Source of the DNA: Virgibacillus profundi
GTDB lineage: Bacteria; Bacillota; Bacilli; Bacillales; Amphibacillaceae
Assembly: GCF_002287375.1 (NCBI RefSeq)
Contig: NZ_NPOA01000001.1
Span: forward strand, 496,001 to 560,000
Direction of reading: 5' to 3'
DNA: 64,000 nt
The notes below the pieces were generated by a model that made no database searches, was not told the DNA's origin, and worked only from the letters and a program-made list of their open reading frames with translations. Positions 8,366-16,999 of the stretch are shown piece by piece (position 1 is the stretch's first letter; each line of letters opens with the position of its first letter). Both the position numbers and the translations under genes were made by a program.

Positions 8366-9313
8366 TTATTTAATTTCTTTTTCTTTTATTTTTGTAAGCA
8401 TATCCTTTGTCATTTTGTCCAGGTCATATTCCGTCTTAAAACCCCACTCTGCCATTGCTGCTGATGAATCAATACTATTTGGCCAGCTATCAGCAATTTT
8501 CTGTCTGACAGGATCAACATGATAGGACATATTGAATTCCGGGATCTGTTTTTGAATGGCGTTGGCAAAATCCTCCGGTGCAGCGGAAATTGCTGATATA
8601 TTAAAGGCATTGCGATGCTTGAGCTTTCCTGGATCTGCTTCCATTAGCTGAATAATTGCATCAAGTGCATCAGGCATATACATCATATCCATATATGTAC
8701 CTTCATTTATATAGGATGTATATTTTTTACTTTTGATTGCTTCATAGTAAATTTCCACTGCATAATCAGTTGTTCCTCCACCTGGTGGAGCCACATAGGA
8801 GATCAATCCAGGATAACGAACGCCGCGAGTATCCACACCGAAACGATTATAATAATAATCACAAAGCAATTCTCCGGCCACCTTATTCACACCATACATG
8901 GTTGTTGGACGCTGCAAGGCATCCTGTGGCGTATTATCCTTTGGTGTGGACGGGCCAAATGCGCCAATAGAGCTTGGCGTAAAGAATTGCAGATCAAGCT
9001 CTCTCGCTACCTCTAATGCGTTAATTAAACCACCCATATTCAAATACCATGCTACTTTAGGGAATGCCTCAGCTTTTGCTGACAGCAATGCAGCTAAATG
9101 CATGATTGTATCCACATTATGCTTTTTCGCTACTGAAAATAAATCTTCTTCATTTGTCACGTCAACAACTTCAAATGGGCCTGTTTCCGCAACTCCGTCC
9201 TTTTCACGGATATCTGTTCCAATTACATTTGATGTTCCATATATATTACGTAATTTTTCAACAAGCTCTGAACCAATTTGTCCAAGGGCTCCTGTAACAA
9301 GAATTTTCTTCAT
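8366..9313 (-). CDS. L-threonine 3-dehydrogenase, NAD-epimerase (SDR) type
   Basis: A 315-aa extended short-chain dehydrogenase. The NAD-binding motif is GALGQIG (8-14). The catalytic residues are Y140 and K144 in YGVNK, with [11 protein letters not shown] at 114-124. This pattern matches the SDR-type threonine dehydrogenase, not the zinc-dependent Tdh. It oxidises L-threonine to 2-amino-3-oxobutyrate, which the upstream-encoded Kbl cleaves to glycine and acetyl-CoA. The gene lies 35 bp after kbl in the same operon and has a GAAAGGATTTAGGAA ribosome site. Length is typical. A strong terminator follows. Confidence 0.93.
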   Translation of the reverse strand: MKKILVTGALGQIGSELVEKLRNIYGTSNVIGTDIREKDGVAETGPFEVVDVTNEEDLFSVAKKHNVDTIMHLAALLSAKAEAFPKVAWYLNMGGLINALEVARELDLQFFTPSSIGAFGPSTPKDNTPQDALQRPTTMYGVNKVAGELLCDYYYNRFGVDTRGVRYPGLISYVAPPGGGTTDYAVEIYYEAIKSKKYTSYINEGTYMDMMYMPDALDAIIQLMEADPGKLKHRNAFNISAISAAPEDFANAIQKQIPEFNMSYHVDPVRQKIADSWPNSIDSSAAMAEWGFKTEYDLDKMTKDMLTKIKEKEIK

Positions 9314-9348
9314 TTCCTAAATCCTTTCATACTATCTGGATAAGTCGT

Positions 9349-10539
9349 TTAAATTAAACCCATTTCCTTACCGACTTTTTCATACACAGCAATTGCTTCA
9401 TCAAGCATTTCTTTTGTATGTGCAGCTGTTGGCATATTACGCACTCGCCCTGTTCCTCTAGGTACGGTTGGGAATACAATGGATTTAGCATAAACGCCTT
9501 CTTCATACAATCGTTTACTGAATTTCTGAGCTTCTTTCTCATTACCAATAATACATGGAGTAATTGGTGTTTCACTTACCCCAATATCAAAGCCTATTTT
9601 CTTCAGGCCTTCTTTTAAGTAATTGGCATTATCCCAAAGCTTTTCATTCAGCTCCGTACTTTCCATTAAAAGTTCAATTGCTTTTGTACTTGCAACTGCA
9701 TCTGCCGGAGAAACAGCTGTTGAGAATAAGAATGGACGTGAGCGAACTTTTAGCCAATCAATTAGATTTGACTTTCCAGCAACATATCCACCAATTACAC
9801 CAATCGCTTTGGATAATGTACCCATCTGGAAGTCTACTTTATCCTGAAGCCCAAAATGTTTCACTGTTCCTGCACCTTTGCCAAGGACCCCTGACCCATG
9901 TGCATCATCTACATATGTGATTAAATCGAATTCTTCAGCAATTTCTACAATTTCAGGAAGTTTTGCAATATCCCCATCCATCGAGAACACGCCATCAGTA
10001 ATTACCATTATTTTATTGTACTGACCTGATTCGACAGCCTCTTTGGCTTTTTGACGGAGATCTTCCATATCTGAGTGATTGACACGAATAATCTTAGCTT
10101 TTGACAACCGGCATCCATCAATGATCGACGCATGATTCAATTCGTCTGACAGGATAGCATCATTTTTATCCATTACAGCAGATATCGCTGCCATATTACA
10201 ATTAAACCCGGATTGGTAGGAAATCGCTGCTTCAGTTCCCTTAAATGCAGCAAGCTTTTCCTCAAGTTCTATATGAAGATCCAATGTACCATTAATTGTT
10301 CGAACTGCACCTGCACCAACACCATGTGAATCTACAACTTGTTTTGCAACCTCTTTTAAACGTTCATCTGTAGCAAGTCCTAGATAATTATTTGACGAGA
10401 GATTAATCAGTTCTTTTCCATTAATTGTGATCTTCGGTCCATTTGGTCCCTGTACAGGATCGATTTCATTATATAGACCACGCTCTTTTAAATCTGTAAT
10501 ATTTTCATCTAAAAAATTATCCAATGCTTTACTGGTCAT
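9349..10539 (-). CDS. kbl: Glycine C-acetyltransferase (2-amino-3-ketobutyrate CoA ligase)
   Basis: A 396-aa fold-type I PLP enzyme of the alpha-oxoamine synthase family. Visible motifs are [37 protein letters not shown] and the Schiff-base lysine K244 in TLSKA. It cleaves 2-amino-3-oxobutyrate with CoA to glycine and acetyl-CoA. The adjacent threonine dehydrogenase confirms Kbl over the paralogous BioF. The ATG at 10539 follows AAGGAGGAAATTTAAAAAT. A frame start 13 codons earlier overlaps the ribosome site and is rejected. A cre-like site lies 26 bp upstream of the start, so carbon catabolite repression of threonine breakdown is likely. Confidence 0.95.
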   Translation of the reverse strand: MTSKALDNFLDENITDLKERGLYNEIDPVQGPNGPKITINGKELINLSSNNYLGLATDERLKEVAKQVVDSHGVGAGAVRTINGTLDLHIELEEKLAAFKGTEAAISYQSGFNCNMAAISAVMDKNDAILSDELNHASIIDGCRLSKAKIIRVNHSDMEDLRQKAKEAVESGQYNKIMVITDGVFSMDGDIAKLPEIVEIAEEFDLITYVDDAHGSGVLGKGAGTVKHFGLQDKVDFQMGTLSKAIGVIGGYVAGKSNLIDWLKVRSRPFLFSTAVSPADAVASTKAIELLMESTELNEKLWDNANYLKEGLKKIGFDIGVSETPITPCIIGNEKEAQKFSKRLYEEGVYAKSIVFPTVPRGTGRVRNMPTAAHTKEMLDEAIAVYEKVGKEMGLI

Positions 10540-10564
10540 ATTTTTAAATTTCCTCCTTATTATA

Positions 10565-10578
10565 TGTAAGCGCTTCAT
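10565..10578. promoter_or_regulatory. Candidate CcpA cre site in the kbl leader
   Basis: TGTAAGCGCTTCAT matches TGWAARCGYTWNCW at 13 of 14 positions. It sits just upstream of the kbl ribosome site, where bound CcpA could block elongation or initiation. Binding is inferred. Confidence 0.5.
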
Positions 10579-10830
10579 ACTAATCCTACTATAAAATGAA
10601 CGCTTAATTTAATCTCAGTCTAACATAAACAGATCTTTTTGTTTAATAAGATACGGCTTCTGACAAAAAGTAAAACTATTTAATTTATTGTAAGCTTTAA
10701 TCAAGGTAAATTTATGTCTAATCTTTCATTATTGTAAGAATTTCCTCTGAAAATGTCATAAAAAACCATGGTGATTTATCACTATTTTTATTATACTTTT
10801 AGGTAGATATTAATTTTGGAGGCATTAACC

Positions 10831-10965
10831 ATGAAGAAAGTACTTGTCGGACTTTTCGCTGTATTAATTATAGGCTTTGGAGTTGTTGGATTTTCGCAGA
10901 TGAATGATGGACCAAATGAAATTGTAGATGATGAGAAGAACCATACCATGACGATTAAATCATAA
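10831..10965 (+). CDS. Small single-helix membrane or secreted protein (44 aa)
   Basis: ATG at 10831 with TTTTGGAGG ten bases before it; 44 codons ending TAA. The N-terminus MKKVLVGLFAVLIIGFGVVG is a basic start plus one hydrophobic helix, and the tail is acidic (GPNEIVDDEKNH). I do not recognise a family. The strong ribosome site, sensible composition and free-standing position between divergent kbl and the convergent 3D-protein terminator support a real gene. Confidence 0.65.
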   Translation: MKKVLVGLFAVLIIGFGVVGFSQMNDGPNEIVDDEKNHTMTIKS

Positions 10966-11004
10966 TCATAGGATACTTTAACAATAGATGTTTAAAATTA
11001 AAAA

Positions 11005-11044
11005 GGAAAAGGAAAGCATTATTATATAGATGCTTTCCTTTTCC
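11005..11044. terminator. Intrinsic terminator between convergent genes
   Basis: GGAAAAGGAAAGCAT (11005-11019) pairs with ATGCTTTCCTTTTCC (11030-11044). Leftward it is followed by TTTTAATTTTAA, so it mainly serves the LysM/3D gene; it may also end the 44-aa gene. Confidence 0.8.
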
Positions 11045-11092
11045 AATTATACCGTTTGATTCATATATATGTTAATCCCGATATTAAAATTA

Positions 11093-11875
11093 TTATTCGA
11101 CAACAGTTACATCAACTGTACGAACACCCCAGCTATATGCTTCATCTTTAGTTGGGACATGGATATCAATTTTATTACCTTTAATTGCACTGCCAATATC
11201 ACCTGCAACAGCGTAGCCATAACCTTCCACATATACTTCTGTACCTAGTGGAATAACATTAGGATCTACAGCAATCACTTTTGCACTTGGATTTTCATTT
11301 AGGTTGATTCCAGTTGAAGTAACACCGGAACATCCAGCACAGCCTGCTGTATATGCAGTTGCTGTTACCGAAATTGTTTTACCTTCTGCTTCTTGCTTTG
11401 TTTCAGTTTCTTTTTCACTTGATTCTTTTGCAGACACATTGTTCTGTGTATTTTGTTTGCTTTCTTCTGAACTTTCTTTTGGTTCTTCAGTAATCTCTGC
11501 AGCTGGTTTGTCTTCCTGTGAAACATTTACACCTTTTATTGTTAATTCCTGACCAATAACAATGACAGAAGATGTAAGACTATTCCATTCTTTTAGTTCA
11601 TCTACAGTTACATCATGGTCATTTCCGATACTGATGAGTGTATCCCCTTTTTGCACTACATATTCTTCATTAATAAATAGTGTTTGTTTTGGATGAATCA
11701 TTGTAGATTTTAATTCATTTATATCAACCAATTCATCAACGGTAGTATTATAGTTTTCTGCAATATCCCAAAGGCTATCTCCTTTTTGTACTTCATATTC
11801 TTCTGCTGAGACATTCGTTACAGCTGCTCCGGCGATAATGACGCCTGTAGCAATTGCGGCTACTAATTTTTTCAT
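11093..11875 (-). CDS. LysM and 3D domain cell-wall protein (YocH-like)
   Basis: A 260-aa secreted protein. The signal peptide is residues 1-24 (NVSA, then EEYEVQKGD). Two LysM repeats that bind peptidoglycan span about 26-69 and 72-114. A Glu/Ser-rich linker (120-165) leads to a 3D domain (about 168-260) with the three defining aspartates D204 (AVDP), D226 (GDIG) and D237 (IDIH). The 3D domain is related to MltA/RpfB-type lytic enzymes, so a muralytic or resuscitation-like role is likely. B. subtilis YocH has the same architecture. The gene is monocistronic with a long upstream region rich in TGTAAT words, but no clean WalR double site was found. Confidence 0.9.
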   Translation of the reverse strand: MKKLVAAIATGVIIAGAAVTNVSAEEYEVQKGDSLWDIAENYNTTVDELVDINELKSTMIHPKQTLFINEEYVVQKGDTLISIGNDHDVTVDELKEWNSLTSSVIVIGQELTIKGVNVSQEDKPAAEITEEPKESSEESKQNTQNNVSAKESSEKETETKQEAEGKTISVTATAYTAGCAGCSGVTSTGINLNENPSAKVIAVDPNVIPLGTEVYVEGYGYAVAGDIGSAIKGNKIDIHVPTKDEAYSWGVRTVDVTVVE

Positions 11876-12128
11876 TAGGTAGTCCCTCCTTAAATTTCTA
11901 ACATTGCCTATACTATCACATGCAAATGGGCAATACAGTTACAGGAGGTTTAAGAGTCTGTTACAAGATTCGCCTAAACAGCAGAAAATATTACAAATGT
12001 AATTTCATTGATACAAAAGTCTATTGTAAATTACATTAACGTTACTAAAGTCATAGAATAATAGATTTTGTAATAAATAAAAGCTCTTTTCGTAAACTTC
12101 TGCACTTCGTTCTCCTCACCAAAATACT

Positions 12129-12210
12129 GGGACTGCGCACTGCTCGCCCCATCGAAACCATTTGTTGCTTTTTTAACTTTCGTAGTTTCTATAAAGTGCG
12201 ACATAGTGAA
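12129..12210 (+). repeat. Intergenic repeat family A, copy 1
   Basis: The copy begins GGGACTGCGCACTGCTCG, continues CCATTTGTTGC and ends near AAAGTGCGACATAGTG. The same ordered words occur at 60239-60312 and, inverted, at 12590-12702. Confidence 0.7.
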
Positions 12211-12237
12211 AATTCATTTGCAAACGCTGGTTGAGAG

Positions 12238-12372
12238 TGGGGATTCGCTACGGAAACACATTTCGCTTTCCGCGGGCGGCTGGTGAGCCTCCTCGTGCTA
12301 CGCACTCCGGGGTCTCACCTATGCCTTTCCTCCCGCAGGAGTCTTCAATGTGTTTCCTCCGCTGGATTCCCG
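12238..12372 (+). repeat. GC-rich palindromic repeat family B, copy 1
   Basis: A GC-rich island in AT-rich DNA: CGCTTTCCGCGGGC, GAGCCTCCTCG, CCGGGGTCTCACC, TCCCGCAGGAGTC and TTTCCTCCGCTGGATTCC in order. It has internal inverted symmetry (GGTGAGCC with GTCTCACC). It resembles a GC-rich intergenic element I remember from several Bacillaceae genomes; that likeness is from memory and was not searched. Confidence 0.7.
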
Positions 12373-12424
12373 ATTACTGCCGATGTACTGCATTAGTAAT
12401 CAATTTTCAAAACATCAAACCACC

Positions 12425-12556
12425 TCACCAGTTCGGGTGAGCGAAGGGCGGTGACTCCTGCGGGAATAGCACGTGTCCGAAGACCCCGCAGAGTGGTTTT
12501 CTCGAGGAGGCTAAGGCCGTGCCCGCGGAAAGCATCCGCCCGGAGCGATCCCGAAC
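12425..12556 (-). repeat. GC-rich palindromic repeat family B, copy 2 (inverted)
   Basis: Contains TGACTCCTGCGGGA, GACCCCGCAG, GAGGAGGCT and GCCCGCGGAAAGC, the reverse-complement order of copy 1. The two copies face each other about 50 bp apart. Confidence 0.7.
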
Positions 12557-12589
12557 GGCCATTATAGCAAACACTTATAGCAAACAGTA

Positions 12590-12702
12590 ATTACGTCGTC
12601 TTTTATATCAACTATGGCACAGTATAACAACAAGTCTTTTGATGGGGCGAGTAATCGCAGTCCCAAATCACTTCGGTGGGACGAGCAGTGCGCAGTCCCA
12701 AT
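12590..12702 (-). repeat. Intergenic repeat family A, copy 2 (inverted, partly duplicated)
   Basis: Read on the minus strand it starts GGGACTGCGCACTGCTCG and continues to TTGATATAAAAGACGACG, matching the 60.24-kb copy. A second degenerate start word (TGGGACTGCGATTACTCG) lies at about 12641-12666. Confidence 0.65.
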
Positions 12703-12722
12703 CTATGCGAAAAACACCCTAA

Positions 12723-12762
12723 ACAAAAGCACACCCAAAGCGATAAATTGGATGTGCTTTTT
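12723..12762 (-). terminator. Intrinsic terminator of the opp operon
   Basis: AAAAGCACA with CCAA pairs with TTGG and TGTGCTTTT around a 9-nt loop. Leftward it is followed by GTTT. It begins 6 bp after the oppF stop. Confidence 0.75.
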
Positions 12763-12767
12763 GAATA

Positions 12768-13784
12768 TTATTTTGTTACTAATGCCTTTTTCCCCTCAAA
12801 TGCATCATTGTATTTATCATTATAAAGATGACATGCAACCCAGTGGTCCTTTTCGTACTCTTGAAATTCTGGTACAACCTCGGCACATATATCCGTCGCA
12901 AATGGACATCTCGTTCTGAAGCGACAACCACTTGGCGGATTAACCGGACTTGGCACATCACCTTCTACTATGATTCGCTCTCTTGATCGTTCTACTTCAG
13001 GGTCTGAAATTGGTATCGCACTTAACAATGCCTGTGTATATGGGTGTAACGGTTCTGCGTATAAATCATCACTTGTAGCGATTTCAGCCATATTTCCAAG
13101 ATACATGACACCAACACGATCACTGATATGTTTTACCATGGATAGATCATGAGCAATAAACAGATAGGTTAATCCATGTTCCTTCTGCAATCTTTGTAAT
13201 AGATTAACGACCTGTGCCTGAATCGATACATCCAGTGCAGAAATCGGCTCATCTGCCACGATAAACTCCGGATCTACAGCGAGGGCACGAGCAATTCCAA
13301 TCCGTTGGCGCTGTCCACCACTGAACTCATGGGGGTAGCGGTTACCATGTTCCTCACTTAAACCAACTGTTTTTAATAATTCATTCACTCGGTCCAAGCG
13401 TTCTTGTTTACTTTTTGCCAGACCGTGAATATCAATACCCTCAGCGATAATATCTTTCACCGTCATTCTAGGGTTCAGGGATGCATATGGGTCTTGAAAG
13501 ATCATCTGCATATCACGGTTGAATTTCTTTAGTTCTCTTTTTGTTTTTTTGGTATGGACGTTTTCCCCGTTAAAATCAACTTCCCCTGCAGTTGCCTCAT
13601 ATAAACGCATAATCGTACGTCCTGCAGTAGATTTTCCACAGCCGGATTCACCCACCAGGCCGAAGGTTTCCCCTTTATAAATGTCAAAGGTGATCCCATC
13701 GACTGCTTTTAACGTACTATTTCGATCCAGCTTAAAATGTTTTTTCAAATCCTTAATTTCCAGTAATTTTTCCTGTTTAGCCAT
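12768..13784 (-). CDS. oppF: Oligopeptide ABC transporter ATP-binding protein OppF
   Basis: A 338-aa ATPase of the peptide/nickel transporter class. Walker A is GESGCGKS, the signature is [15 protein letters not shown] and Walker B/D-loop is [12 protein letters not shown]. The C-terminal oligo/dipeptide domain carries a cysteine cluster ([15 protein letters not shown]), a family feature thought to bind an iron-sulfur cluster. It pairs with OppD to drive peptide import through OppBC. The start ATG at 13784 follows GGAGGTGCAAAAGTAC; the GTG 12 bases earlier lies inside the ribosome site and is rejected. The start overlaps the oppD stop by 8 bp. It is the last gene of oppABCDF. Confidence 0.95.
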   Translation of the reverse strand: MAKQEKLLEIKDLKKHFKLDRNSTLKAVDGITFDIYKGETFGLVGESGCGKSTAGRTIMRLYEATAGEVDFNGENVHTKKTKRELKKFNRDMQMIFQDPYASLNPRMTVKDIIAEGIDIHGLAKSKQERLDRVNELLKTVGLSEEHGNRYPHEFSGGQRQRIGIARALAVDPEFIVADEPISALDVSIQAQVVNLLQRLQKEHGLTYLFIAHDLSMVKHISDRVGVMYLGNMAEIATSDDLYAEPLHPYTQALLSAIPISDPEVERSRERIIVEGDVPSPVNPPSGCRFRTRCPFATDICAEVVPEFQEYEKDHWVACHLYNDKYNDAFEGKKALVTK

Positions 13785-14805
13785 GTACTTTTGCACCTCC
13801 TACGATAGCAGATTCAGGGGGCTCTACTTCCGGTGCACGTTCATCCAATAACCAGCAGGCCGTTTTCTGTGTATCTGATAGATTCGTATATTCCGGCATA
13901 TGATTCTCACACAACTTCATCGCATACGGGCAGCGCGCTACAAACGGACAGCCCTTCGGTGGATCTGCCAGATCTGGCGGGGATCCTGGGATCGCCTGTA
14001 ATTCTTCTTCCCCATTGTTAATTTTCGGCATCGAACTCAATAAGCCCCATGTATACGGATGCTTTGGATTGTAAAAAATCTCATCCACATTTCCTGTTTC
14101 GACAATTTTCCCACCGTACATTACCGCTACACGACTCGCCGCATTTGCTACCACCCCTAAATCATGGGTGATCAGAATAATCGCTGTTCCGGTTTTCTGC
14201 TGCAAGTCACGCATCAAATCAAGGATTTGTGCCTGAATGGTTACATCAAGTGCGGTCGTCGGCTCATCCGCGATAAGAACTTTCGGGTTACAGGCAAGCG
14301 CGATCGCTATCATCGCACGCTGCCGCATTCCTCCCGAATATTCATGCGGGTATTGATTAATACGCTTTTCCGGATTGGGAATTCCAACCAGCTTTAAAAG
14401 CTCTACTCCCCGGTTATGCGCTTCTTTTTTCGACATATTCTGATGCTTGATTAACCCTTCGGCAATTTGCTTACCAATCGTCATCGTTGGGTTTAATGAT
14501 GTCATCGGATCCTGGAAAATCATACTAATATCTTTTCCACGGATGCTTTCCATTTGGCTTTCCGATTTCTTGGTTAAATCTTCGCCATTAAACAAGATGG
14601 AGCCACCCGCAAATTTCCCGGGAGGCATCGGGGTCAGCCGCATCAATGATTGGGCGGTTACACTTTTCCCTGATCCAGACTCTCCTACAATAGCCAATGT
14701 TTCCTTCTCATCCAGTTCAAAACTGACGCCACGAACAGCTTGTACTTCTGCTTGATAGGTGTCAAAATAAATCGCCAAATCCTTCACTTCTAATAATTTA
14801 CTCAT
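13777..14805 (-). CDS. oppD: Oligopeptide ABC transporter ATP-binding protein OppD
   Basis: A 342-aa ATPase with Walker A GESGSGKS, signature [15 protein letters not shown] and Walker [13 protein letters not shown], followed by the oligopeptide C-terminal domain with cysteines ([15 protein letters not shown]). It forms the ATPase heterodimer with OppF. It lies 18 bp downstream of oppC and overlaps the oppF start by 8 bp, so the two are translationally coupled. Length and motifs are typical. Confidence 0.95.
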   Translation of the reverse strand: MSKLLEVKDLAIYFDTYQAEVQAVRGVSFELDEKETLAIVGESGSGKSVTAQSLMRLTPMPPGKFAGGSILFNGEDLTKKSESQMESIRGKDISMIFQDPMTSLNPTMTIGKQIAEGLIKHQNMSKKEAHNRGVELLKLVGIPNPEKRINQYPHEYSGGMRQRAMIAIALACNPKVLIADEPTTALDVTIQAQILDLMRDLQQKTGTAIILITHDLGVVANAASRVAVMYGGKIVETGNVDEIFYNPKHPYTWGLLSSMPKINNGEEELQAIPGSPPDLADPPKGCPFVARCPYAMKLCENHMPEYTNLSDTQKTACWLLDERAPEVEPPESAIVGGAKVHG

Positions 14806-14823
14806 TTACATATCCTCCCATCT

Positions 14824-15744
14824 CTAGCGTTCTTTCGGATCCAATGCATCTCTCATTCCGTCTCCTATCACATTAAATGCCAGCATCGTTAAACAGATAA
14901 AGAATGCCGGGAAAAATAACTGTGATGGATAATACTGCAGTGCCGACAAGCCATCAGACGACATCGTTCCCCAACTTGCTAGTGGTGCCGGTACCCCGAG
15001 ACCAAGGAAGCTCAGGAATGCTTCGGTAAAGATTGCCGTTGGAATGGTTAAAGTTAACGTAACAAGTATGGGACCAAGTGTGTTTGGTACCAGGTGTTTA
15101 AACATAAGCCTGGAATTGCTTGCACCCAAGGAGCGCGACGCCATGACATATTCCTCCGAACGTAACTGCAACACCTGTCCCCGAACAATCCTTGCCATAT
15201 TAATCCACCCCGTTATCGTCATTGCAATAATTAAGGTCCAAAGACCCGGTGGCAATATAACCATTAACAATATAACAACTAAAAGATACGGTACACCATA
15301 CAGTACATCAGCAACACGCATCATATATTCATCTACTTTTCCACCAAAGAAACCAGCGACTGATCCCCAGATAATTCCAATAACCAGGTCAATCAGAGCT
15401 GCCATTAATCCAATAAACAGAGAAATCTTGGCACCGTACCAAGTTCTGGCAAATACATCCCTTCCTAAGTTATCTGTGCCAAACCAATGTTCTGCAGATG
15501 GGGACTGATTGACATTTAGTAAGTCATTACCGTCGTAGGTGTGACCGGAGATGGGGCCGCCAATAAACGACATAATTCCAAGCAGGACAATAATGACAAC
15601 TCCCGCCAAGGCTAATTTGTTTTTCCGAAAGCGGCGCCATGCATCCTTCCAATAGGAAGTACTTTTACCAACAATCTTTTCCGATTCTGCATGGTCCACC
15701 TGTAACGGTTCAAAATCTGCCTGTTTAAATTCTGATTGTGCCAT
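14824..15744 (-). CDS. oppC: Oligopeptide ABC transporter permease OppC
   Basis: A 306-aa inner permease. It has a long cytoplasmic N-terminus, a first helix (LALAGVVIIVLLGIMSFIG) and a periplasmic segment (HWFGTDNLGRDVFART), which is a hallmark of OppC/DppC. The coupling loop containing EYVMASRSLGASN contacts the ATPases. The start codon shares one base with the oppB stop (TAATG). It is part of the oppABCDF operon. Confidence 0.95.
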   Translation of the reverse strand: MAQSEFKQADFEPLQVDHAESEKIVGKSTSYWKDAWRRFRKNKLALAGVVIIVLLGIMSFIGGPISGHTYDGNDLLNVNQSPSAEHWFGTDNLGRDVFARTWYGAKISLFIGLMAALIDLVIGIIWGSVAGFFGGKVDEYMMRVADVLYGVPYLLVVILLMVILPPGLWTLIIAMTITGWINMARIVRGQVLQLRSEEYVMASRSLGASNSRLMFKHLVPNTLGPILVTLTLTIPTAIFTEAFLSFLGLGVPAPLASWGTMSSDGLSALQYYPSQLFFPAFFICLTMLAFNVIGDGMRDALDPKER

Positions 15745-16679
15745 TATTTCGAAGCCCCCTTATCTGTGACTTTAATTCTAGGATCGACCAGCCCATATAA
15801 TAAATCTACCAACAGGATCGAAACGAGCAGAAGTACACTAAAGAATACTGTCGTTCCCATAATTACGGTATAGTCACGATTCGTAACACTTACGACAAAC
15901 TCATTACCGAGGCCGGGAATACCAAATATTTTTTCAATGATAAAGCTTCCAGTCAAAATCGATACAACCAGTGGGCCCAAATAAGAAACAACCGGTAAAA
16001 TAGCGTTTCTCAGGGCATGTTTATAGGTTACCACCCGTTCACTTAAGCCTTTGGATTTCGCTGTTTTTATATAGTCCGAATGCAGGACATCCAGCATACT
16101 GGAGCGCATCAGTCTTGCGATAAAGGCAAGTGGTGTAGTGGCCAGCGCTACTGCCGGTAAAATTGTATGGGCGAATGATTCAAATCTTGCAATAGGCAAT
16201 GCCTGCAGTTTGATTGCGAAAATATATTGCAGAATTGTAGCCATGATAAAGCTTGGTACCGATATTCCAAGTACAGCGATGACCATCGCTGTATAATCAC
16301 CAAATTTATTATGTTTTACCGCTGCAATAACCCCCAGTAATACCCCTATCGAGAGGGCAATCAAAATTGCCTCCACACCCAGAATCAGGGAATAGGGAAA
16401 GCTTCTTGCGATAATCTCGGTAACATCCTGTCCTACATATTTAATGGATGGACCGAAATCGAATTGAAATGCACTGAAAAGATAATTGAAATACTGGACA
16501 TGAATAGGCTCATTTAATCCATAAGCCTCGTTCATCTGTGCCTCAAGTGCCGGTGTCAGCGCCCTCTCTGATGCGAATGGACTACCTGGTGCTGCCTGCA
16601 TGAGGAAAAATGTGATCGTAATGATGAAAAATAGCGAAACAATGATATATACGAGTCTTTTTAATAAATATTTAGCCAA
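15744..16679 (-). CDS. oppB: Oligopeptide ABC transporter permease OppB
   Basis: A 311-aa permease of the OppB/DppB family. The N-terminal helix ([25 protein letters not shown]) is diagnostic, and the EAA-type loop [16 protein letters not shown] contacts the ATPases. It precedes oppC with a one-base overlap. Upstream, a 320-bp gap with two hairpins separates it from oppA, which may set lower expression of the membrane and ATPase genes than of the binding protein. Confidence 0.95.
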   Translation of the reverse strand: MAKYLLKRLVYIIVSLFFIITITFFLMQAAPGSPFASERALTPALEAQMNEAYGLNEPIHVQYFNYLFSAFQFDFGPSIKYVGQDVTEIIARSFPYSLILGVEAILIALSIGVLLGVIAAVKHNKFGDYTAMVIAVLGISVPSFIMATILQYIFAIKLQALPIARFESFAHTILPAVALATTPLAFIARLMRSSMLDVLHSDYIKTAKSKGLSERVVTYKHALRNAILPVVSYLGPLVVSILTGSFIIEKIFGIPGLGNEFVVSVTNRDYTVIMGTTVFFSVLLLVSILLVDLLYGLVDPRIKVTDKGASK

Positions 16680-16762
16680 GAGCTTTACACCTCCGCGTCC
16701 TTTGAATTTTTACTATTCTATACCAATTATTATTTTTGGAATTATCTTTTTTTTAACAATAA

Positions 16763-16785
16763 AATAAGGGTGAAATTAATCACCC
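16763..16785 (-). terminator. Weak terminator/attenuator hairpin upstream of oppB
   Basis: GGGTGA (16768-16773) pairs with TCACCC (16780-16785). Leftward the RNA continues TTATTTTATTG. It is the second hairpin in the 320-bp oppA-oppB gap; the rest of that gap is AT-rich with no supported gene. Confidence 0.45.
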
Positions 16786-16955
16786 CTTTAAACAGTTCAC
16801 TATCTCTATTAAACTAACAACAACAGCTTGATAGAAATAGAAAACGATTACATATACAAAGCTGCCCTAAAAAGTCTAAACTACTTTTATAGATTTTATC
16901 AAAGGAGTTATATTCTCATGCTGTATTAAAACATTACTTTTTATAAACATTCAAT

Positions 16956-16990
16956 TATAAGGTATATAGATTTCGCTATATACCTTATAA
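16956..16990 (-). terminator. Strong hairpin directly after oppA
   Basis: TTATAAGGTATATAG (16956-16970) pairs perfectly with CTATATACCTTATAA (16976-16990) and starts 10 bp after the oppA stop. No T-run follows leftward, so it more likely stabilises the oppA 3' end or causes partial termination. Confidence 0.6.
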
Positions 16991-16999
16991 TTTTTAAAG

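Noticed and set aside
11876-12060. WalR double site before the LysM/3D gene
   Set aside because: TGTAAT words occur, but no pair of TGTWAH half-sites with 5-bp spacing was found.
12231-12440. 69-codon frame in the GC-rich repeat
   Set aside because: It consists of repeat family B sequence, has no ribosome site and no protein-like pattern.
12614-12919. 101-codon rightward frame over repeat A and the oppF end
   Set aside because: It is antisense to oppF and reads through repeat sequence.
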